Of a DNA stretch of 64,000 bases, positions 55,379 through 64,000 are shown in pieces. The notes beneath the pieces are model-generated. The model worked only from the letters and a program-made list of their open reading frames with translations, made no database searches and was not told the origin of the DNA. The stretch is from Simplicispira suum (GTDB taxonomy: Bacteria > Pseudomonadota > Gammaproteobacteria > Burkholderiales > Burkholderiaceae_C): contig NZ_CP027669.1 in the NCBI RefSeq assembly GCF_003008595.1, positions 1,798,001 through 1,862,000 of the forward strand, in the 5' to 3' direction. Each line of letters starts with the position of its first letter. Positions within the stretch are counted from its first letter, which is position 1. Both the position numbers and the translations under genes were made by a program.

Positions 55379-55438
55379 TTCAAGCAAAATGAGCCTCCAG
55401 CGCTTATGCTGCAAGCGTAAGCAGCTAGAAAATCAGGA
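55379..55438 (+). repeat. Repeat A copy 7
   Basis: AAATGAGCCTCCAGCGCTTA, then GCAAGCGTAAGCAGCTAG. Its right end reaches the AGGAG ribosome-binding site of the DUF2007 gene. It lies upstream of the riboswitch on the opposite strand, in the 368-nt gap between TerC and DUF2007. Confidence 0.82.
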
Positions 55439-55445
55439 GCAACTC

Positions 55446-55751
55446 ATGCAAAGGCTTGTCCGTGCGCCCAACGCCGTTCTGGCCATGCTGTGGTCCGATC
55501 TGCTCTGCGAGGCCGGCATGCCCGCCAGCGTGCAGCGCCAGTTCCTTGGATCCGCAGCCGGTGAACTGCCGCCGCACGAATGCCTGCCCGAGATCTGGCT
55601 ACAGCACGCCGAGCACAAAGAGCGTGCCCTCGCGCTGCTGGAAGAGCTGCAAAGCTTGCCGCAGCGGCGCTGGAACTGCCCGGCTTGCGGCGAGCTGGTG
55701 GAGGGCGGCTTCGAGCAGTGCTGGAGCTGTGGTGCCCTCATGCCTGTGTAG
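55446..55751 (+). CDS. DUF2007 protein with C-terminal zinc ribbon
   Basis: A 101-aa protein. The N-terminal part RLVRAPNAVLAMLWSDLLCE and AGMPASVQ match the putative signal-transducing DUF2007 fold. The C-terminal 25 residues have two CxxC pairs (NCPACGEL and CWSCGALM), a zinc ribbon. It is soluble, with no known function. The ATG at 55446 has AGGAG at 9 nt, at the edge of Repeat A copy 7. Confidence 0.82.
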   Translation: MQRLVRAPNAVLAMLWSDLLCEAGMPASVQRQFLGSAAGELPPHECLPEIWLQHAEHKERALALLEELQSLPQRRWNCPACGELVEGGFEQCWSCGALMPV

Positions 55752-55764
55752 CAGGAACACAGTT

Positions 55765-55980
55765 GCTGAGGCGCTGCGCGCCTCGGTGCTCCCGCCAGTG
55801 GCGTCCGCTCTTCGGAGCTGTCCAAACCTGCACATGCAGGCTTGGCGCCGCAGCCCTCAGCCCCTTCTCTCGCTGCGCTGCGCGCTGCGCAAAGGGGACT
55901 TTGCTCAGCGCGGCGGGGCGGCGCGGCCGGCACAGGCCCTTGCGCCGCTGCCGCTGGGCTGGCCGCGCACAGTTCCAGAT
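55765..55980 (+). repeat. Repeat B copy 2 (about 210 bp)
   Basis: This matches the minus strand of 29455-29665. Shared blocks include CCGCTCTT, GTCCAAACCTGC, CAGGCTTGG, CAGCCCCTTCTCTCG, GGGGCGGCGCGGCCGG and GGCCCTTG. It fills the 251-nt gap between the DUF2007 and YaeQ genes (convergent stops). No gene is apparent inside. Confidence 0.75.
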
Positions 55981-56002
55981 GCGGTTGACAACGCCGACGG
56001 GT

Positions 56003-56563
56003 TTACTTCCAGTGCACCGGCTCGATGTGCACGCTGCCGCGCTGGCTGCTGAGTGTGATCGCGCTTTCCTGCACCGTCGCTTGCAGCTGCATGCTCCGTT
56101 CGGCCAGGGTGGCCAGTTCCTGGGCCTGGCCAGCGGGGAAGCGCCAAACCTCCAGCCGGGCCAGGCGCGTGAGCTTGGTTTCGATGCCGCGCCACCAGAT
56201 GTCGGCGGCGTGGCCAAAGGCGTACACCTTGACCACGTCGGCCTTGCTGCAGGCGCGCGTCAGCGGTTTGTCCTCGGGCTGGCCCACTTCAATCCAGACG
56301 CGCTTCCTGCCGGTGAAATCGGTCAGCGAAGCATCGGGGTCGTCGGGGTCAGACAGCCCCGCTCCAAAGGCGAGCGTGGCGTCTCCGTTGCACAAGTCCT
56401 GCAGCAGATGCGCGTTGAGGGCCAGGGCGGCGAGCCGCACCATCATCCGCTCGTCGGTCTCGCTGGGGTGGCGGGCCAGGGTGAGCGCATGGTCGGCGTA
56501 GTAGCCGTGGTCGATGTCGGCGATTTGCAGGCTCGCCTTGAAGATGGTGGATTTGGTGGCCAT
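56003..56563 (-). CDS. yaeQ: YaeQ family protein
   Basis: A 186-aa protein starting TKSTIFKASLQIADIDHGYY, the YaeQ hallmark, with HPSETDERMMVRLAALALNA near residue 30 and WIEVGQPEDKPLTRAC near 90. The fold resembles restriction-like nucleases and carries E...QxxK-like residues, but no activity is established. It lies downstream of purB, separated by Repeat A copy 8. No strong ribosome-binding site is seen before ATG 56563. Confidence 0.93.
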   Translation of the reverse strand: MATKSTIFKASLQIADIDHGYYADHALTLARHPSETDERMMVRLAALALNAHLLQDLCNGDATLAFGAGLSDPDDPDASLTDFTGRKRVWIEVGQPEDKPLTRACSKADVVKVYAFGHAADIWWRGIETKLTRLARLEVWRFPAGQAQELATLAERSMQLQATVQESAITLSSQRGSVHIEPVHWK

Positions 56564-56571
56564 GGAGAAAT

Positions 56572-56633
56572 GCTATTTAATAGATAGCTGCTAACGCTTA
56601 CTGGTTAAGCGCTAGAGGCCAAAAAATCTCGAA
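56572..56633 (-). repeat. Repeat A copy 8
   Basis: On the minus strand: TTTGGCCTCTAGCGCTTAA, then GTAAGCGTTAGCAGCTATC and a TATTAAATAGC end. It fills almost the whole space between the purB stop and yaeQ start, on the same strand, so it is transcribed with them. Confidence 0.88.
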
Positions 56634-56642
56634 ATTTTGGAT

Positions 56643-58067
<1,425 letters not shown>

Positions 58068-58156
58068 TTACGGCGGCTGTCAGGCGCCCTCGATAGAATG
58101 GTCTGCGCTTGTCAGATTTGCTTACACCGGTGCCCGCCCGCACCAGGAAACCCACC

Positions 58157-58771
58157 ATGAAACTCATCGGATCGACCACCAGCCCCTACGTGCGCAAGGT
58201 GCGCGTGGTGATGGCCGAGAAGAAGCTCGACTATCAGTTTGTGCTGGACAACGTCTGGGCAGACGACAGCAGCATTGCCGCCTCCAACCCGCTGGGAAAG
58301 GTGCCTTGCCTGGTGATGGATGGGGCCGAAGCAATGTTCGATTCGCGCGTGATCGTCGAGTATCTCGACACCCTCTCGCCGGTTGGCAAGCTCATTCCTG
58401 CCTCGGGCCGCGAGCGCGCCGAAGTCAAAACCTGGGAAGCGCTGGCCGACGGCCTGCTCGACGCTGCCATCCTGGTGCGGCTGGAACGCACATTTGCGGG
58501 CCGCAGCGAAGCACAGCGCAGCCAGGACTGGATGGACCGGCAACTGGCCAAAGTGCAGGCCGCGTTGCAGGCCATGAGCAAGGGCTTGGGCGAGAAGGCG
58601 TTTTGCAGTGGCGTGCACTTCACTCTGTCCGACGTGGCCGTAGGTTGCGCGCTGGGCTGGCTCGCGTTTCGCTTTCCCGAAATCACCTGGCGGGACGACT
58701 ACCCCAACCTTGCGCGCCTGCAGGACAAGCTCGCCGCGCGCGCGAGCTTTGCCGAGACGGTGCCGGCCTGA
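58157..58771 (+). CDS. Glutathione S-transferase family protein
   Basis: A 204-aa protein. The thioredoxin-like N-terminal domain (1-80) starts KLIGSTTSPYVRKVRVVMAE; the Ser/Thr before PYVRK is the usual activating position, and NPLGKVPCLVMDG holds the cis-Pro. The helical C-terminal domain has FCSGVHFTLSDVAVGCAL, the N-capping motif region. It resembles YibF-type GSTs. ATG 58157 gives the natural start. Its substrate is unknown. Confidence 0.93.
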   Translation: MKLIGSTTSPYVRKVRVVMAEKKLDYQFVLDNVWADDSSIAASNPLGKVPCLVMDGAEAMFDSRVIVEYLDTLSPVGKLIPASGRERAEVKTWEALADGLLDAAILVRLERTFAGRSEAQRSQDWMDRQLAKVQAALQAMSKGLGEKAFCSGVHFTLSDVAVGCALGWLAFRFPEITWRDDYPNLARLQDKLAARASFAETVPA

Positions 58772-58783
58772 TGTCTCCGGCCT

Positions 58784-59233
58784 TTAGCTGCGTGCCCGGC
58801 GCTTGAGCCAGCGCATCAAGCCGCCCAGCAAGGGCAGCTTTTCGTACAGTTCCTCGGCCGCGTCCCAGTAGTCGCGGTGCAGTGCGATACGCCCCGCCTC
58901 GTCAAACACCAGTTGCGAGGCGCCGCGAACCACCTGCTGCTGTCCGCGCTTGAAGCGGCGCATCTGGAAGCAGAAATCCCAAGTCAAGAAACATGTAGAG
59001 CCTTGCAGCACGCGGCCGGTGACCACAAAGTGCGGCGCGTCCAGCGTGGCAAACATGTGCTCGAAGACGGCGCCAATGGCGCGCAGGCCCTGCACTTCGT
59101 TGAACGGGTCTTTGAACCTTGCGTCCGGCGCGTAGATCAGGTCCAACGCCGCGAGGTGGGCAGGCTCAAGATGCTCGAAAAAGGCCACTGCGCGGGCCAT
59201 GGCGTCTTGCGGTGTGAGGGCGCCCGGTTTCAT
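58784..59233 (-). CDS. Nuclear transport factor 2/SnoaL-like protein
   Basis: A 149-aa protein with the NTF2-like cone fold pattern: AVAFFEHLEPAHLAALDLIY, then DARFKDPFNEVQGLRAIGAV and RDYWDAAEELYEKLPLLG. It may be an enzyme or a binding protein. It is the last gene of the lipid-modification operon; its start overlaps the SDR stop by 4 nt. A protein of this kind is regularly found with the SDR, DUF3833 and cfa genes in other bacteria. Confidence 0.82.
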   Translation of the reverse strand: MKPGALTPQDAMARAVAFFEHLEPAHLAALDLIYAPDARFKDPFNEVQGLRAIGAVFEHMFATLDAPHFVVTGRVLQGSTCFLTWDFCFQMRRFKRGQQQVVRGASQLVFDEAGRIALHRDYWDAAEELYEKLPLLGGLMRWLKRRARS

Positions 59234-60015
59234 GCCTGCCCCGTGAGCCGGCGTACCACCGGGAAGAACAGCGCATAAGGCAGCAGGCGCAGCAGCTTCA
59301 TCACAAGCGTAAAACGGCGCGGGAAATCAATCTCGAACTGTCCGCGCTCCCAGCCGCGCACGATGGAGCGTGCTGCAGCCTCGGGCGTGATCAGCGCCGG
59401 CATCGGAAACGGATTGCCTTCGGTGAGCGGCGTATCTACGAAACCGGGGTGCACCACGCTCACCCCCACGCCTTTGGCGTGCAAATCCAGGTACAGCGCC
59501 TCTGCCAGATTGGTCAAAGCCGCCTTGGTAGGTCCATAGGCCAGGCTATTGGGTAAGCCGCAAAAGCCCGCAACGCTGCTGACGAGGCAGATGTGAGCCG
59601 GGGCGCTGGCTGCAGCCGCTGCCTGAACGGCGGGGAGCACAGCGGCCAAAAAATGCAGGGCTCCCCGGTAGTTGACATCGTCGTGGCGCAGCATGCTGGC
59701 CAGATCGAAATCGGTTGCCTGCTGGCCTTCGTAGAACCCGGCGCAGTAGCAAACGAGGTGCAGAGGGCCGGCTTCCAGCAAGACGTCCGCCGCCGCCTGA
59801 ACCGACCGCGCATCGGTGCTGTCCAGCGCTACGGCAAAGCTGCCAGGATGCGCTTGCGTGAAGCTGTCCAATGCCGCTTCGCCCCGGGCTGATACCACCA
59901 CCTGCGCGCCGCGCGCATGCAGCAGCGCGGCGGTGGCGCGGCCGATGCCGGTCGATGCGCCGACTATCCAGACGCGGCGCCCGGCCCATTCGGTGATGCG
60001 AGGGTTCAGGCTCAT
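59230..60015 (-). CDS. Short-chain dehydrogenase/reductase
   Basis: A 261-aa SDR. The cofactor loop is VGASTGIGRATAALLHARGA near residue 18, and the active site is SSVAGFCGLPNSLAYGPTKA with Tyr/Lys near 160. The last about 50 residues fit the group with a lipid-linked role. Start ATG 60015 overlaps the DUF3833 stop. Substrate unknown; lipid-related by context. Confidence 0.92.
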   Translation of the reverse strand: MSLNPRITEWAGRRVWIVGASTGIGRATAALLHARGAQVVVSARGEAALDSFTQAHPGSFAVALDSTDARSVQAAADVLLEAGPLHLVCYCAGFYEGQQATDFDLASMLRHDDVNYRGALHFLAAVLPAVQAAAAASAPAHICLVSSVAGFCGLPNSLAYGPTKAALTNLAEALYLDLHAKGVGVSVVHPGFVDTPLTEGNPFPMPALITPEAAARSIVRGWERGQFEIDFPRRFTLVMKLLRLLPYALFFPVVRRLTGQA

Positions 60016-60554
60016 GGCGCGCGCTTGGCAAACGACAGGGTCAAATCGCCCAGATGCACGCCAAATTTGCTCATGCGTGCGCGGTTGAGCATGACGCGCT
60101 CGTCCATCTGGTACATCCAGTCGTCGAGCTGCACCTCGTAGGTGCGGCCATCCACCGGCAGATTGAGCGTGTAGTTCCAGTGGAACGCGTTGCCCGCCAC
60201 CTGCCCGCTGGCTTCGCCCACCACATCGGCGGCGGTGCCGGTGTAGCGGCCACCCGGTTGGCGGCGCAGGTGCCAGATGCGCTGCTCGGTGGCGCCGTCC
60301 GAATAGGTGAAGCGCTCGTCCAGCGTGCCTTCGTCCCCCTGCCAACTGCAGACCATCACCACGGTAAAGCGCCGCACCACCTGGCCGCTGCGGTCCTGGA
60401 AGATGCCCCAGGCGTCGAGCGTGCCGTTGAAATATTGCGTGAGGTCGAGCACCGGCTTTTCGGCCGAGTAGTCGGCGAGCTTTTGCGAGCCGCAGCCTTG
60501 CAGCAGCAGCGGGGCGGCCAGGGCGGCGCCCAGCCAGTGGCGTCTTTGCATCAT
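60012..60554 (-). CDS. DUF3833 family lipoprotein
   Basis: A 180-aa protein. The signal peptide (1-20) ends LLLQGCGS, a lipobox with Cys at about 21, so it should be lipidated and sent to the membrane. The mature part has YFNGTLDAWGIFQDRSGQVV and FHWNYTLNLPVDGRTYEVQL, typical of DUF3833. The ATG 60554 overlaps the MFS stop; AAGGAAA is upstream. Members are usually in this cfa-linked operon and have no known activity. Confidence 0.9.
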   Translation of the reverse strand: MMQRRHWLGAALAAPLLLQGCGSQKLADYSAEKPVLDLTQYFNGTLDAWGIFQDRSGQVVRRFTVVMVCSWQGDEGTLDERFTYSDGATEQRIWHLRRQPGGRYTGTAADVVGEASGQVAGNAFHWNYTLNLPVDGRTYEVQLDDWMYQMDERVMLNRARMSKFGVHLGDLTLSFAKRAP

Positions 60555-61849
60555 GTGGGTTTCCTTTGAAGAGGTGCGGGCGCAGCGCTGCGCGGCCGCA
60601 GCACTAGGGCGTACAGGGCTGCGGCGGCTGCCAGTTTGAGCAGGCAGGGCAGCACGGCGTACGCGAAGCTCAGCGTCTGCAGGGCAGCGGGGTTGCGTGC
60701 GCCCGGTGCGTAGCCAAGCGCCGCGAGCAGCGGCAAAGCCAGGCCTGCGGCCAGCGCGAGGTTGAGTTTGGCCGCCAGGTTCCACCAGCCAAAGTAGGCG
60801 CCTTCGTGCTGGCGGCCACCGCCTTGCGCTGCGGCCACGCCCGCCAGCAGTGCGCTGGGCAGGGCGAGGTCAGCACCCAGCGCCGCGCCCGAGAGCGCGC
60901 AGACCACCAAAAAAGCTGCCGAGTCGCCGGCGCCCAGCAGCGCCGTCCAGGCAAACGCCGCCACCGCCAGCAGCATGCCAGCGAGCCAGCTGCGCGCCAA
61001 TCCAACGCGGGCCACCGCGCGCAGCCACAGCGGGATGGACAGCGCTGCGCAAAGAAAATAGGTGGCGAGAAACCACGGCTCTTGCAACGCGGGCGCTTGC
61101 AGCACGTCTTGCACGAAGAACAGCACCAGCGTGGCCGGAATGGCGCTGGCAATGCCGCTGGCCACAAACACCAGCAGCAGGCGGCGAAAGGCTTTGTTCT
61201 GCCAGGGTTGCCACAGCGAGGTGTTGGATTCGCCCAATGTGGGCGCGGCGGGAATGGGCCTCGGCGCGCCGCGCGCCCATGCCCACCAGCCCAACAGCAA
61301 CAGCGCGCAAAACGCCGCCAGCGTCACGGGCAAGCCGGCCAGCAGCGGCAGCAGCGAGGCCGGCACTACGCCCGCCAGGCCCGCCGATTCGCGCCACGCC
61401 ATGATGCGGCCGCGCTGCAGTTCGGTCTGGCCCAGCCGCGCGCCCCAGGCCTGGTGGCTGATGCCGAGCTGGCTCCAGGCGGCGCTGGTCAGCACCAGGG
61501 CGACCAAGGCCCAGGCCGCCAATGCCGTCGGCGTGCGCGGCAGCGGGAACCACAGCGCCGCCATGCCGAGCGCCAGAACCAATGCCGAGAGCGCACCGGC
61601 CGCCAGGCTCCAGCGCGCTGGGCCACTCCCCAACCGGTCGGCCAGGCGCCCGAGCAGAGGGTCGGTGAACGCATCGAACGCACGCGCCGCCAGCAGCACC
61701 GCGCCCAGCGTCGCCAGCGGCATGCCGAAGTCGCGTGCGTACAGGTTGGGCAGCAGCACATACAGCGGCAGCGCAGCAAACGCCAGCGGCAGGGCCAGCA
61801 GGCTGTAGCTGGCCAACTGGCGGCGGCTGAATGCGGCGGGCTGGGACAT
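60551..61849 (-). CDS. MFS transporter (GPH-like, lipid operon)
   Basis: A 432-aa protein with about 12 membrane helices. DAFTDPLLGRLADRLGSGPA near residue 60 resembles sugar:cation symporter (GPH) carriers, and a related carrier is regularly found in this operon type. It may move a lipid or lipid precursor across the inner membrane. It lies 15 nt after the chalcone-isomerase-like gene and overlaps DUF3833 by 4 nt. Confidence 0.87.
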   Translation of the reverse strand: MSQPAAFSRRQLASYSLLALPLAFAALPLYVLLPNLYARDFGMPLATLGAVLLAARAFDAFTDPLLGRLADRLGSGPARWSLAAGALSALVLALGMAALWFPLPRTPTALAAWALVALVLTSAAWSQLGISHQAWGARLGQTELQRGRIMAWRESAGLAGVVPASLLPLLAGLPVTLAAFCALLLLGWWAWARGAPRPIPAAPTLGESNTSLWQPWQNKAFRRLLLVFVASGIASAIPATLVLFFVQDVLQAPALQEPWFLATYFLCAALSIPLWLRAVARVGLARSWLAGMLLAVAAFAWTALLGAGDSAAFLVVCALSGAALGADLALPSALLAGVAAAQGGGRQHEGAYFGWWNLAAKLNLALAAGLALPLLAALGYAPGARNPAALQTLSFAYAVLPCLLKLAAAAALYALVLRPRSAAPAPLQRKPT

Positions 61850-61864
61850 GAAAACGCGCAGGGT

Positions 61865-62410
61865 TTACGGCGCAGCCAGCAGCGCCGCGCGCAGCGTGGG
61901 CTCCGAGCTTTGCGGCGAGAGCCAGATGCCAAAGAACAGGCGCGCAAACAGCGGGTCGTCGATGCTTTCGAGCGCCTTGTCGTTGTACACGAAACGCGCC
62001 CCTTCTCCCGGCGCGTACACGCCCACCAGTCGATCGCCCGCCGCCACGTCGGGCAGCAGCGCGGCAAGCTCGGCCTGCCAGCGGGCGGCCTGCGCCGCGG
62101 GCACGGGTTGCTGGCGCTGCATCTCTTCAATCGAGCGCTGGGCAATGGCTTCGGCCGAGAAGCCGCGCGCGTAGCGCAGCTCCAGGGCGAGCGCGTGCTG
62201 CGCCCAGTGGGTTGGCGCAAAGCCTGGCCGCACCCACAGCGTCGCCTGGTACACCTCCAGCCCCAGAAAGCGCAGCGTGCCGCGGCCCGAGAGCTGGGCG
62301 CCCGCCAAGGGCGCATCGGCAGCGGCACTGGCGAGCGCCGTGCCGAAGAAAAACAAGAGAAATAGGCCTCTTGCGCTTATGTAGTAAGCGCTAGCAGCTA
62401 TCTTTTTCAT
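61865..62410 (-). CDS. Chalcone isomerase-like exported protein
   Basis: A 181-aa protein. The signal peptide (about 1-31, ending ALASAAA) is encoded largely by Repeat A copy 9, including the ATG. The mature part matches bacterial chalcone-isomerase-like proteins: LSGRGTLRFLGLEVYQATLW near residue 42, then ALELRYARGFSAEAIAQRSI and FFGIWLSPQS. True chalcone isomerase activity is not expected. The ATG overlaps the cfa stop (ATGA) inside the repeat. Confidence 0.88.
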   Translation of the reverse strand: MKKIAASAYYISARGLFLLFFFGTALASAAADAPLAGAQLSGRGTLRFLGLEVYQATLWVRPGFAPTHWAQHALALELRYARGFSAEAIAQRSIEEMQRQQPVPAAQAARWQAELAALLPDVAAGDRLVGVYAPGEGARFVYNDKALESIDDPLFARLFFGIWLSPQSSEPTLRAALLAAP

Positions 62411-62416
62411 AGTTCC
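62359..62416 (+). repeat. Repeat A copy 9, spanning a stop/start overlap
   Basis: AATAGGCCTCTTGCGCTTAT, then AGTAAGCGCTAGCAGCTAT and TTTTTCATAGTT. Read on the minus strand it carries the cfa stop and the ATG and first 17 or so codons (KKIAASAYYISARGLF) of the chalcone-isomerase-like gene. This is the most palindromic copy. Confidence 0.9.
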
Positions 62417-63636
62417 GATTTGTGCAAGGTGTACTGCACCACGTCGATGTCGCCCATGGCAAACGCGGCTTCGCAATAGGCCAGGTAGAACTCCCAGATG
62501 TGCAGGAAGCGCGCGTCGAAGCCCTGGCGCAGAATCTGCACGCGCTCGGCCATGAAGCGCTCGCGCCAGCGTTTCAGCGTCTCGGCGTAGTCCGCGCCAA
62601 ACGCCAGTTCTTCGGTGACGGTGAGGCCTGCGACCTCGGCTTCGCGGCGGAACTCGCGCGGGCAGGGCAGGCAGCCGCCGGGGAAGATGTACTGCTGGAT
62701 GAAGTCGGTCGAGCCGATGTAGCGCTCGAACAGCCGGTCGTCGATGACGATGCTCTGGATGCACGCCCGCCCGCCGGGTTTGAGCAGTTTGGCCACGGTC
62801 TGAAAGTAGGTCGGCCAGTATTCGCGCCCTACCGCCTCAATCATTTCGATGGAGCAAATCGCGTCAAACGGCGCGTCGTCAATGTCGCGGTAGTCCTGCA
62901 GGCGCAGGTCGTGCTGCGCGGCGGGGACGCCGAGGCGCTCCAGCCGTTGCTGGGCAAACGCCAGTTGCTCGGTCGAGAGCGTGACGCCGGTGACGCTGGC
63001 GCCAAACTCGGTCGCCGCCATTTCCGCCAGCGCGCCCCAGCCGCAGCCAATCTCCAGCACCCGATCGCCCGCTTGCACACGGGCTTCGCGCAGCGCGCGG
63101 CGCACCTTGGCTTGCTGGGCGGCGTGCAAATCCTGCGTCGGCTCGGGGCCGGAAAACAGCGCCGACGAGTAGTTCATGGTCTCGTCCAGCCAGCGTTGGT
63201 AGAAGGCGTTGCCCAGGTCGTAGTGGGCGTGGATGTTCTTCTTGCTGCCGGCGCGGGTGTTGCGGTTAAGCAGATGGCGCAGGCGGGACACCAGGCGCCC
63301 GGCCCAGTTGCCGTAGACCACGCTTTCCACCGCGTGCCGGTTGGCGATAAAGAGCTTGAGCAGGTCGGTCAGATGCGGCGTGCTCCAGTCGCCGGCGATG
63401 TAGCCCTCGGCAAAGCCGATGTCGCCCGAGCGCAGCGCCGCGCCGCAGACCTTCCAGTTGTGCAGCACGATGGCGGCGTGCGGCGCGCCACCGGGGCCAA
63501 AGTGCCGCAGGGAGCCGTCCGGCAATTGCAGCGTCAGGCTGCCGTGCTGTAGGCGCGTGAGCAGACGCAGCACGGTGCGCGCCGCGGCGGGAATGCCCGG
63601 CGGCAAGGCGAGCGGGTTGGCGGTGGTGGTGTTCAT
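62407..63636 (-). CDS. cfa: Cyclopropane-fatty-acyl-phospholipid synthase family
   Basis: A 409-aa SAM-dependent methyltransferase. HYDLGNAFYQRWLDETMNYS near residue 135 and GCGWGALAEMAATEFGASVT near 190 are the CFA synthase landmarks; SIEMIEAVGREYW near 260 is part of the active site. It adds a methylene group to unsaturated acyl chains in the membrane. Start ATG 63636 overlaps the DUF1365 stop. It may be a methylase for furan-type fatty acids in this operon, but this is inference. Confidence 0.93.
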   Translation of the reverse strand: MNTTTANPLALPPGIPAAARTVLRLLTRLQHGSLTLQLPDGSLRHFGPGGAPHAAIVLHNWKVCGAALRSGDIGFAEGYIAGDWSTPHLTDLLKLFIANRHAVESVVYGNWAGRLVSRLRHLLNRNTRAGSKKNIHAHYDLGNAFYQRWLDETMNYSSALFSGPEPTQDLHAAQQAKVRRALREARVQAGDRVLEIGCGWGALAEMAATEFGASVTGVTLSTEQLAFAQQRLERLGVPAAQHDLRLQDYRDIDDAPFDAICSIEMIEAVGREYWPTYFQTVAKLLKPGGRACIQSIVIDDRLFERYIGSTDFIQQYIFPGGCLPCPREFRREAEVAGLTVTEELAFGADYAETLKRWRERFMAERVQILRQGFDARFLHIWEFYLAYCEAAFAMGDIDVVQYTLHKSEL

Positions 63637-64000
63637 GGCTGTCTCCTCGCTTCTCGGTGCTGGGGCGTTGTGGGGTGTTGCTGGTGGCTGATGGGCGCGG
63701 GCGGCGAGGCGGGTTTGTGGCGAAAGCCCACGCGCTTGCTCCACAGGCGCAGCGCTTGCCAATGGATGCGGGCAATCACGGCGAAGGTCATCACCGGATA
63801 GCGCCACAGTGCGCGGCGCAGCGCGGCGGGGGTGGCGGGCTCCAATGCACCGCTGACGCTGGTTTCAATCAAGGCGCCGCGCGCGTCGTCGTGGTCGATG
63901 CGCGCCACGGTGCGCAGCGCGCCGCCCTTGTCGATGAACAAAAAGCGGAAGCGGTAGCTGCCCGAAACGTCGCAGAACGGCGATACGTGAAACACTTTTT
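63633..64000 (-). CDS. DUF1365 protein, 5' part beyond window
   Basis: The last about 122 codons of a DUF1365 protein: VFHVSPFCDVSGSYRFRFL near the visible start, then ALWRYPVMTFAVIARIHWQA, both typical. It runs off the right edge. The stop overlaps the cfa start by 4 nt. DUF1365-cfa pairs usually have a flavin-dependent oxidoreductase just upstream, which would lie beyond the window. Confidence 0.88.
   Translation of the reverse strand, partial: KVFHVSPFCDVSGSYRFRFLFIDKGGALRTVARIDHDDARGALIETSVSGALEPATPAALRRALWRYPVMTFAVIARIHWQALRLWSKRVGFRHKPASPPAPISHQQHPTTPQHREARRQP

Noticed and set aside
60806..62365. Plus-strand frame of about 519 codons opposite the MFS and chalcone-isomerase-like genes
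   Set aside because: Arg/Gln-rich shadow translation; the minus-strand operon with 4-nt overlaps explains the region.

Overview
The window is high-GC DNA with dense operons and ATGA/GTGA gene overlaps. It most resembles a betaproteobacterium of the order Burkholderiales, probably family Comamonadaceae. This is inferred from recA-recX next to sucCD, many Bug-type receptors with TctA/TctB, type 2 ArgC, the pilA-TfpX/Z pair, and a dispersed palindromic repeat that I associate with Acidovorax-like genomes. No rRNA, tRNA, transposase, integrase or CRISPR array was seen.

Layout. (1) 1-4124, minus strand: a NERD-nuclease/UvrD-type helicase, then a SIR2-domain NADase-like gene and a HerA ATPase running off the left edge. 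The last two are clearly lower in GC and overlap by 4 nt, the arrangement of SIR2-HerA anti-phage systems. (2) 4432-20200: an MFS carrier, a thiolase divergent from a LysR regulator, then a plus-strand catabolic cluster: CaiB-type CoA transferase, two enoyl-CoA hydratases, an AtuA-like protein, a bicupin, an SCP-x-type thiolase, two Bug receptors and the membrane pair TctB/TctA. A gutted AtuA relic sits inside it. The genes suggest uptake and beta-oxidation-like breakdown of an unknown carboxylic acid. (3) 20253-30921: a phosphatase, a beta-helix repeat protein, a DUF4124 protein, topoisomerase III with a SWIB tail, a SET-domain protein, BirA, a SPOR-like protein, a TctD/TctE-like two-component pair and a MarR regulator. 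(4) 31075-35878: recA (with a LexA-like box), recX, argC, sucCD. (5) 36007-43976: a Ser/Thr kinase, PP2C phosphatase, FHA protein, CHASE2 adenylate cyclase and MBL-fold phosphodiesterase candidate, directly followed by pilin (sigma-54 promoter) and its TfpX/Z partner. (6) 44065-51822: a large MFS/spermidine-synthase fusion, an orphan NitT/TauT-type ABC transporter and a pilin-glycosylating PglL-like ligase broken by a one-base shift in a G7 tract. (7) 51833-64000: moaC, a BepA-like M48 protease, a four-TM protein, TerC under a yybP-ykoY manganese riboswitch, a DUF2007 protein, YaeQ, purB, a GST, and a tightly overlapping operon (DUF1365, cfa, chalcone-isomerase-like, MFS, DUF3833, SDR, NTF2-like) for membrane-lipid modification.

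Two dispersed repeat families cut across this layout. Repeat A (about 55 bp, nine copies) is palindromic; several copies lie inside genes and encode signal peptides, a membrane segment or a start codon. Repeat B (about 210 bp) has two inverted copies. All functional assignments come from reading motifs by eye; no database search was run.
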